64,000 nt of DNA from DASSNR01 sp036278935. Its GTDB lineage: Bacteria; Gemmatimonadota; Gemmatimonadetes; Gemmatimonadales; Gemmatimonadaceae. The position numbers and the translations under genes were made by a program. The notes under the pieces are model-generated. The model was given only the letters and a program-made list of their open reading frames with translations, had not been told where the DNA came from and searched no databases. How positions within the stretch are numbered: the first letter of the stretch is position 1; each line of letters opens with the position of its first letter. The stretch covers positions 1 to 64,000 of the forward strand of contig DASUKA010000146.1 of NCBI GenBank assembly GCA_036278935.1, given 5' to 3'. This document shows, one piece after another, positions 59,034-64,000 of the stretch.

Positions 59034-59917
59034 GCGGTAAGGGAGCGCTGCGCCGCGCGAAGCGTGTTCTTCAGCAGCATGGCGATGGTCATCGGTCCCA
59101 CCCCGCCAGGCACGGGCGTGATGCGCGATGCCACCTCGCGTGCGCTCACGAACTCCACGTCCCCTACCAGCCGGTAGCCTCTGGGCAAGGCGGCATCCTC
59201 CACGCGGTTGATTCCCACGTCGATCACCGTCGCGCCCGGGCGGATCATCTCGCCGGTGATCATCTCTGCGCGCCCCGTCGCCACGATCAGAATATCGGCC
59301 CGGCAGGTATGCGCGCTCAGATGCCGAGTGCCGCTGTGACAGACCGTCACGGTGGCGTTCGCATGCCGCCCCTGCTGCACCATGAGCGCCATCATGGGCT
59401 TCCCGACGATGTTGCTGCGACCCACGATCACGCACTCCGCGCCACGCGTCTCCACCCCGCTCCGCACGAGCAGTTCCTGCACGCCGGCCGGTGTGCAGGG
59501 GATGAAGCCGTCCGACTGCCCGATGAGCATCTTGCCGACGTTCACGGGATGAAAGCCGTCGACATCCTTGTCCGGCCGGATCGCGCGGATGATGGTGTCC
59601 GCGCGGATGTGCGGGGGAAGCGGCATCTGGACGAGGATGCCGTGGATGGCGGGGTCCTCGTTGAGCGCGCGCACCTCGGTCAGGAGCTGTACCTCCGATG
59701 TGTCGGCCGCGAGCCGTCGCGTCACGCTATACATCCCCGCGCGTTCGCAGGCGCGCCCCTTGTTGCGCACATACACTGCGCTCGCCGGATCCTCCCCCAC
59801 CAGAACGACCGCCAGTCCGGGGCGCACGCCGCGCTCCACGAGTGCGGCCGTCTCCTCGGCCACCTCGGCGCGCAGCGCTTCGGCGATCGCCGCGCCGTCG
59901 ATGAGCTCAGCGGGCAA
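59030..59917 (-). CDS. folD: Bifunctional methylenetetrahydrofolate dehydrogenase/cyclohydrolase
   Basis: FolD interconverts 5,10-methylene- and 10-formyl-tetrahydrofolate. The 295-residue protein has YVRNKGRACERAGM with the catalytic lysine, GILVQMPLPPHI, the motif PDKDVDGFHPVNVGKM, NADP motif VGRSNIVGKP and the ending ITPVPGGVGPMTIAMLL. The start is TTG 59917, overlapping the rny stop by 11 bases; it gives the usual N-terminus and no ATG or GTG alternative precedes the conserved region. Confidence 0.96.
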   Translation of the reverse strand: MPAELIDGAAIAEALRAEVAEETAALVERGVRPGLAVVLVGEDPASAVYVRNKGRACERAGMYSVTRRLAADTSEVQLLTEVRALNEDPAIHGILVQMPLPPHIRADTIIRAIRPDKDVDGFHPVNVGKMLIGQSDGFIPCTPAGVQELLVRSGVETRGAECVIVGRSNIVGKPMMALMVQQGRHANATVTVCHSGTRHLSAHTCRADILIVATGRAEMITGEMIRPGATVIDVGINRVEDAALPRGYRLVGDVEFVSAREVASRITPVPGGVGPMTIAMLLKNTLRAAQRSLTA

Positions 59918-61493
59918 AGTCCACCGCCCGTTGCTCGCGAATCACCACGACCTTGATCTGCCCGGGGTACTGCAGCTCCCCCTCGATGCGCCGCGCGATC
60001 TCGTCGCTCAGCGCCGCCATGCGGGCGTCGTCCACATGATCCGGGTCGACGATCACGCGAATCTCGCGCCCCGCCTGGATGGCGAACACCTTCTCCACAC
60101 CGGAGTAGCTCGCGGCGATACGCTCCAATCCCTCGAGGCGTTTCACGTACGTCTCGAACGCTTCGCGCCGCGCCCCGGGGCGGGCGCCGGAAATGGCATC
60201 GGCCGCCTGCACGAGCACGGAGATCTCGCTTTCGTGCGGCACGTCGTCGTGGTGCGCCGCAATGCAGTTCACCACCAGCGGGTGCTCGCCATACTTGGTG
60301 GCCATCTCAACGCCCAGCTGCACGTGCGTGCCCTCGTGCTCGTGGGTCAGTACCTTGCCCACGTCATGCAGGAGCGCTCCGCGCTTCGCCATAGCGGCGT
60401 CGAGCCCAAGCTCGTACGCCATGCATCCGGCAAGGTGCGCCACCTCGATGGAATGCTCGAGGATGTTCTGCCCGTAGCTCGTGCGATAGCGCATGCGCCC
60501 CACCAGCTTCACCAGCTCAGGGTGCAGCCCATGCGCGCCCAGCTCGTAGGCGGCCTGCTCCCCCAGTTCCTGAATGGAGGCGTCCACCTCCTTGCGCGCC
60601 CGGTTCACCACCTCTTCGATGCGGCCGGGATGGATGCGTCCATCCGCCACGAGCTTGCTCAGCGCGAGACGCGCCACCTCGCGCCGCACCGGCTCGAAGC
60701 ATGACACCACCACCGTATCCGGCGTGTCATCGATCACGACGTCCACCCCAGTCGCGAGCTCGAAGGCGCGGATATTCCGCCCCTCACGGCCGATGATGCG
60801 TCCCTTCATCTCGTCGTTGGGCAGCGCCACCGATGAGACGGTGATTTCCGCCGAGTGCTCGGCCGCAATGCGCTGCACGGCCAGGGCGACGATCTTGCGG
60901 GCCTCGCGCTCCCCGTTGCGCCGCGCCTGCTCCCGGATCTCGCGGATGCGGTTGCCCGCTTCGGCCTGCGCCTCATCCGCCAGCCGATTCATCAGCTCCT
61001 CGCGGGCCGCCTGCGCTGAGATGCCCGCCATCTGCTCCAGGCGCCGCCGTTCCTCGTCGATGAGCGCCTGGAGCGCACCTCCCCGCTCGTTCAGCGCCTT
61101 GTCCCGGCGCCCCAGCTCACTGGCGCGCCGGCTCAGCTCCTTTTCGTGCTGCTCCAGCACGTCGAACTTCCGATCGAGGTTGGCCTCACGCTCGTCCACA
61201 CGACGCTCGGCATGCTCCAGTTCCTGGCGCCGCTGCGACACCTCCGTCTCCCATGCTTCCCGCAGCCTGAACGCCTCTTCTTTGCCCGCCACAACGGCGG
61301 CTTTCTGGACTGTCTCCGCTTCGAGGTGCGCCTGCTGCAGGATGCGCTTCGCGGTCTCCTCCGCGGTCGCCTTGGCCTCGGCGTGCGCTCTCCGCACCGC
61401 CAGGCCGCCCGCGCGACGGCCGAGGATGAAAAACGCCGCGGCGGCGAGGATGACGGCTACGCCCAGCGCGGCGATGATCGCGGTTTGGGTCAT
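59907..61493 (-). CDS. rny: Ribonuclease Y
   Basis: RNase Y is a membrane-anchored endoribonuclease that starts mRNA decay. The 528-residue chain has one N-terminal membrane helix (about 5-24), a long coiled-coil (about 30-200), a KH domain with GRIIGREGRNIRAFE, and an HD phosphohydrolase domain with RGALLHDVGKVLTHEHEGTH, HDD and metal ligands. The length matches B. subtilis RNase Y (520). It coexists with PNPase in this genome. It follows zapA after a 299-base gap that holds a structured RNA candidate. Confidence 0.97.
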   Translation of the reverse strand: MTQTAIIAALGVAVILAAAAFFILGRRAGGLAVRRAHAEAKATAEETAKRILQQAHLEAETVQKAAVVAGKEEAFRLREAWETEVSQRRQELEHAERRVDEREANLDRKFDVLEQHEKELSRRASELGRRDKALNERGGALQALIDEERRRLEQMAGISAQAAREELMNRLADEAQAEAGNRIREIREQARRNGEREARKIVALAVQRIAAEHSAEITVSSVALPNDEMKGRIIGREGRNIRAFELATGVDVVIDDTPDTVVVSCFEPVRREVARLALSKLVADGRIHPGRIEEVVNRARKEVDASIQELGEQAAYELGAHGLHPELVKLVGRMRYRTSYGQNILEHSIEVAHLAGCMAYELGLDAAMAKRGALLHDVGKVLTHEHEGTHVQLGVEMATKYGEHPLVVNCIAAHHDDVPHESEISVLVQAADAISGARPGARREAFETYVKRLEGLERIAASYSGVEKVFAIQAGREIRVIVDPDHVDDARMAALSDEIARRIEGELQYPGQIKVVVIREQRAVDFAR

Positions 61494-61534
61494 CGGGATC
61501 TATGCTCCAACGCGGTCCATGCCGCGCAGATGGG

Positions 61535-61615
61535 TAGAGCTGTGCCGGACGACGCCAGGGCTGCGCAGCCGCCCAACCGGAACATCCGTGGAGGGTTATG
61601 TCCGGCCCGGCTCTA
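61535..61615 (-). ncRNA. Candidate structured RNA between zapA and rny (possible 6S RNA or leader)
   Basis: On the minus strand TAGAGC-CGG-GCCGGAC pairs with GTCCGGC-ACA-GCTCTA across an 81-base element, giving 13 paired bases with one 3x3 internal loop. Inside is a large asymmetric bubble and an apical hairpin GGCTG/CAGCC. A TATCTAT -10-like box lies about 13 bases upstream. In some bacteria the 6S RNA gene sits next to zapA, and a long double-stranded rod with a central bubble is the 6S shape, but the paired element is shorter than the usual 180 bases. It may instead be an rny leader. The fold is seen; identity is unproven. Confidence 0.35.
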
Positions 61616-61718
61616 ACTGCAATAGATACTTGAGCCTAGCGTTCGACAGCGTCCATGGGCAGGAAACTAGGCAGAGATGGAAGAAATGGCAACGCAGAGC
61701 AACGAATCGGCACTGTCC

Positions 61719-61793
61719 GTTGTGAGTTCCACCGCCCCGCCCCACGCGCGCATCTCCTCACCGCCCACGTCTCACAACTCAATACCGACTACT
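61719..61793. repeat. Heptad-repeat hairpin element C, between zapA and rny
   Basis: GTTGTGAG at 61719-61726 pairs with CTCACAAC at 61771-61778. On the minus strand the right arm reads as degenerate 7-base units (GTAGTCG, GTATTGA, GTTGTGA, GACGTGG, GCGGTGA) beginning directly at the zapA stop codon. It is more diverged than elements A and B but has the same unit type and the same place after a stop. Confidence 0.6.
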
Positions 61794-62092
61794 CACGCCC
61801 CGGCCTCTCGCTTCCCGGGTGGCAGCATGCGTCGCACGTCGGCCGAGAGTGTTCGGATTGCGCGCGCGAGCTCTGCGCTGTCTCCTCTCGCTTCGAACAG
61901 CTCATCGGTAATCTGCAGCGCCGCGAGGATTGCCGCCCGGTGGGACTCCACCACCGCCCCGCTGTCCATCACAGCACGGATGGTCCGGTCCAGGTAGTTG
62001 GCGACGGCCCGCGTGTGCTCGGGCGAGGTATCACTCCGAATCGTGTATTCCTCGCCCACGATCGTGACGCGGACCGCATTTCGCTTGGTCAT
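61793..62092 (-). CDS. zapA: Cell division protein ZapA
   Basis: ZapA bundles FtsZ filaments at the division site. The 99-residue protein shows the family pattern VRVTIVGEEYTIRSDTSPEHTRAVANYLDRTI, then a helical dimerisation segment with AILAALQITDELFEARGD. The start ATG overlaps the stop of the upstream coiled-coil gene (ATGA). The order pheT, coiled-coil gene, zapA, rny is recurrent in several phyla. Confidence 0.93.
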   Translation of the reverse strand: MTKRNAVRVTIVGEEYTIRSDTSPEHTRAVANYLDRTIRAVMDSGAVVESHRAAILAALQITDELFEARGDSAELARAIRTLSADVRRMLPPGKREAGA

Positions 62093-62415
62093 CGCTCCGC
62101 CCCCAGCTCATGTTGCTGCCGCAGGAATCGCACGCGCTCCAGCAACTGCTCGGTACGCTGTCGTGCGGTGGCCAGCCTGGTGCGCAGCTCCTCGTTCTCG
62201 CACTCGAGAGCGGCAACCCGCGCGTCAGCGGCTCGGCGATCGGGCCCCCGCTCCGGCGCTACAGCCGGGGCGCCGGCCGCCGGCGTGGCGGCACGCACCC
62301 GCGACTCGGCTTCGTGGGCGCGGCGGCGCCACGCGGCCATCTCGTCGCCGAGCGCGCGGATGAGCTGTTCGAGCTCACGAAAGGCCAGCTTCTCAGGATG
62401 TTCGCTGTCGGACAC
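62089..62415 (-). CDS. Small coiled-coil protein upstream of zapA (possible ZapB-like role)
   Basis: A 108-residue, almost wholly helical protein from GTG 62415. Two coiled-coil stretches, about 10-45 (FRELEQLIRALGDEMAAWRRRAHEAE) and 65-105 (VAALECENEELRTRLATARQRTEQLLERVRFL), are separated by an Ala/Pro linker. There is no membrane segment. It overlaps the pheT 3' end by 23 bases and zapA by four, so it is coupled to both. ZapB is a small coiled-coil division protein, and the position next to zapA suggests a similar job, but sequence similarity cannot be judged by eye in coiled coils. Confidence 0.7.
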   Translation of the reverse strand: MSDSEHPEKLAFRELEQLIRALGDEMAAWRRRAHEAESRVRAATPAAGAPAVAPERGPDRRAADARVAALECENEELRTRLATARQRTEQLLERVRFLRQQHELGAER

Positions 62416-64000
62416 CGAGCTCCCCCTCGAGCGTGCGTAGAAGCTTCTGCCGCCGTCCTGCAATCTCCTTGTCGCGCAGTGTGCGCTCGGGATGCCGGAA
62501 GGTGAGCCGCCAGGCGAGGCTGCGGAACCCCTCGGGCACCCCCTCACCTCGATACTCGTCGAACACGACCACGCGATCCAGCAACGCGCCGCCGGTGCGC
62601 CGGATCAACTGCTCCACCCTGGCGGCGGGCACCTCGTTCGGCACGAGCAGCGCCAGGTCGATCTCCGCCGGCGGCATGGCTGGCAGCGGACGATAGCGCA
62701 TGGGCGCGCTCGGCGCCACCACGTCGGCCTGGCCCGAGCGGTATGCCGTCCGCCCCGCCTTGGCGATCACCCCCGCGCTGACGATCGAGAGCGTGAGCTC
62801 GACGCCGAATACCGGCGCCGCCCAGACCGGGGCATCGAGATGCAGCCGGCGAACGCCGCCCCGCACCACGTCCCGCACGACGATGTCCCAGAGGATCTCG
62901 CCGCCCCCCGGCTGCAACACCGCTAGAGGATCCGCGGTGGTGGCCATCATCTCCGCCAGCCCCTTCGCGTCCCACGCATCGAAGTCGGGAGGATGCGGCT
63001 CCGTGAAGTGCGGGGGCCGGCGATGACCCGTAATCACCGCTGCCACCCGCAGCTCCTCATGCGGCACCGCTCCGGCGGACGGCGCGAACGCGGCGCCGAT
63101 CTCGAACAGCCGCACGTCCCGCTGCCGGCGTGCGAAGTTGTATTCCGTCCGCCGCGCCAGCGTTTCGAGCAGGTCCCGCCGGAGGTATGCCTCGTTCTCC
63201 GCCAGCGGATTGGACACGCGCACGTACCCCGCATCGCCACCACGCACGAACGGCATCGGCCGGGCCTCCAACAGGCCCTCGGTCACAAGCGCGGAGCGCA
63301 TGCGGTCCGACAGCACGGCATCCGGGGAATCGGGAACCGTCCCTGGGCGGTAGGGGCGCAACTCGTTGGGGAAGTAGTCGTAGCCCTCCAGCCGGGCGAC
63401 CTCCTCAATGAGGTCAGCCTCCATGGTGACATCGGGACGCCACCCCGGCACCGTCACGGCAAGCAAGTCCCCATCCGGTGCCACAGTATCGAATCCGACG
63501 GACCCCAGCCGCCTGGATACTTCCACCGTGGGAATAAGCTCGCCCAGTACCTGCGCAACCCGCGCGATGCGCAGCGGGACGACCGTCCGCTTGGGCGGCC
63601 GGGGCCCGATGTCCACCGGCGCGTCATCCACGCGCCCGCCCGCCACCGCCACAATGAGCTGCACCGCCCGCTCGAGCGCCTCCGGCAATGCGTGGATGTC
63701 GGTGCCGCGCTCAAAGCGGAAGCTTGCATCGGTCGACAGCCCCAGCCGGCGCCGCGTGCGGCGTACCGCGCCGGGTGCAAAGCATGCGACTTCCAGAAAG
63801 AGGTCGGTTGTGCCCTCACTGACCTCACTCTCCCGCCCGCCCATCACCCCGGCCACCGCTTGCGCGTGTGCCGCATCGGCAATAACGGTCATGGACGGAT
63901 CCAGCGACCGCACAACGCCGTCCAGCGTGGTGATCGTCTCGCCGCGCTCGGCGCGGCGGATTCGCACTTCCGGCCCCGCGAGCCGCCCGAGATCGAAGGC
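62393..64000 (-). CDS. pheT: Phenylalanyl-tRNA synthetase beta subunit, 5' end outside the window
   Basis: PheT is the large subunit that edits Tyr-tRNA(Phe) and helps bind tRNA. 535 codons of the C-terminal two thirds are present and the frame stays open to the window edge. The B3/B4 editing region shows HAQAVAGVMGGRESEVSEGTTDLFLEVACF, then DASFRFERGTD, the B5 domain, the pseudo-catalytic core with LIEEVARLEGYDYFPNELRPYRPG and RVSNPLAENEAYLRRDLL, and the C-terminal ferredoxin-like anticodon-binding domain (RYRPLPAMPPAEIDLALLVP to FRHPERTL). pheS is presumably just beyond the window. Confidence 0.96.
   Translation of the reverse strand, partial: AFDLGRLAGPEVRIRRAERGETITTLDGVVRSLDPSMTVIADAAHAQAVAGVMGGRESEVSEGTTDLFLEVACFAPGAVRRTRRRLGLSTDASFRFERGTDIHALPEALERAVQLIVAVAGGRVDDAPVDIGPRPPKRTVVPLRIARVAQVLGELIPTVEVSRRLGSVGFDTVAPDGDLLAVTVPGWRPDVTMEADLIEEVARLEGYDYFPNELRPYRPGTVPDSPDAVLSDRMRSALVTEGLLEARPMPFVRGGDAGYVRVSNPLAENEAYLRRDLLETLARRTEYNFARRQRDVRLFEIGAAFAPSAGAVPHEELRVAAVITGHRRPPHFTEPHPPDFDAWDAKGLAEMMATTADPLAVLQPGGGEILWDIVVRDVVRGGVRRLHLDAPVWAAPVFGVELTLSIVSAGVIAKAGRTAYRSGQADVVAPSAPMRYRPLPAMPPAEIDLALLVPNEVPAARVEQLIRRTGGALLDRVVVFDEYRGEGVPEGFRSLAWRLTFRHPERTLRDKEIAGRRQKLLRTLEGELGVRQRTS

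Noticed and set aside
61535..61615. SRP 4.5S RNA or tmRNA in the zapA-rny gap
   Set aside because: No GGAAGGAAGCAGC-type SRP loop and no tRNA-like acceptor or tag-coding region; only a generic rod-like fold remains.

Overview
The window is about 64 kb of GC-rich, densely packed bacterial chromosome. Housekeeping gene order, outer-membrane beta-barrels, lipoboxes, c-type cytochrome, Ser/Thr kinases and MreBCD/ZapA cell-shape genes point to a Gram-negative, aerobic, rod-shaped bacterium. The flavour resembles Gemmatimonadota, but that placement is an inference from gene content and was not tested by a marker-gene tree. No insertion sequence, integrase, prophage or CRISPR array is visible. Most genes lie on the minus strand in long, translationally coupled runs with ATGA or GTGA overlaps.

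Region by region: (1) 1-2.9 kb holds accD-folC, a DinB-fold protein and a GNAT acetyltransferase. (2) 3.1-8.7 kb is the rod-shape operon mreB-mreC-mreD-mrdA-rodA. (3) 9-14 kb has ald, an M16 peptidase, pnp and rpsO, with a classical rpsO-pnp attenuator hairpin. (4) 14.1-15.8 kb is a PEGA-domain membrane Ser/Thr kinase on the plus strand. (5) 15.8-23.9 kb is a translation and envelope supercluster: rplM-rpsI, then rpsB-tsf-pyrH-frr-cdsA-dxr-rseP plus a small secreted protein. The uppS gene usual between frr and cdsA is absent. (6) 24.4-29.8 kb is an acyl-CoA carboxylase operon (carboxyltransferase, biotin carboxylase, biotin carrier) with a peroxiredoxin and an RlmD-type RNA methyltransferase inserted between the subunits. 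(7) 30-31.6 kb holds three consecutive DUF421 membrane proteins on the plus strand. (8) 31.7-36.5 kb is tyrA-aroA-cmk-rpsA. (9) 36.5-39 kb is the main accessory locus: hairpin, strong promoter, a very basic protein with a Cys/His C-terminal module, a Rad52-family annealing protein with a zinc ribbon and an SSB-like C-terminal tip, a 20-bp perfect hairpin, and a TM2 protein. (10) 39-44.2 kb carries an MprF-type C-terminal domain protein, a cytochrome c lipoprotein, a beta-barrel protein and a second Ser/Thr kinase with an NTF2-like sensor end. (11) 44.2-52 kb has tRNA-Leu and tRNA-Gly, an SGNH lipoprotein, a FadL-like porin, galK, an (alpha/alpha)6-type glycosidase and another outer-membrane protein. 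(12) 52-64 kb is a long minus-strand run: pheT, coiled-coil protein, zapA, structured RNA candidate, rny, folD, xseA, xseB, ispA, dxs, nadK, recN.

The two most interesting signals are the Rad52-family locus at 36.7-38.5 kb and a family of intergenic hairpins built from inverted arrays of degenerate 7-bp repeats (22.9, 56.5 and 61.7 kb). Each hairpin lies at or just after a minus-strand stop codon. All family assignments rest on motifs read by eye; no database search was run.
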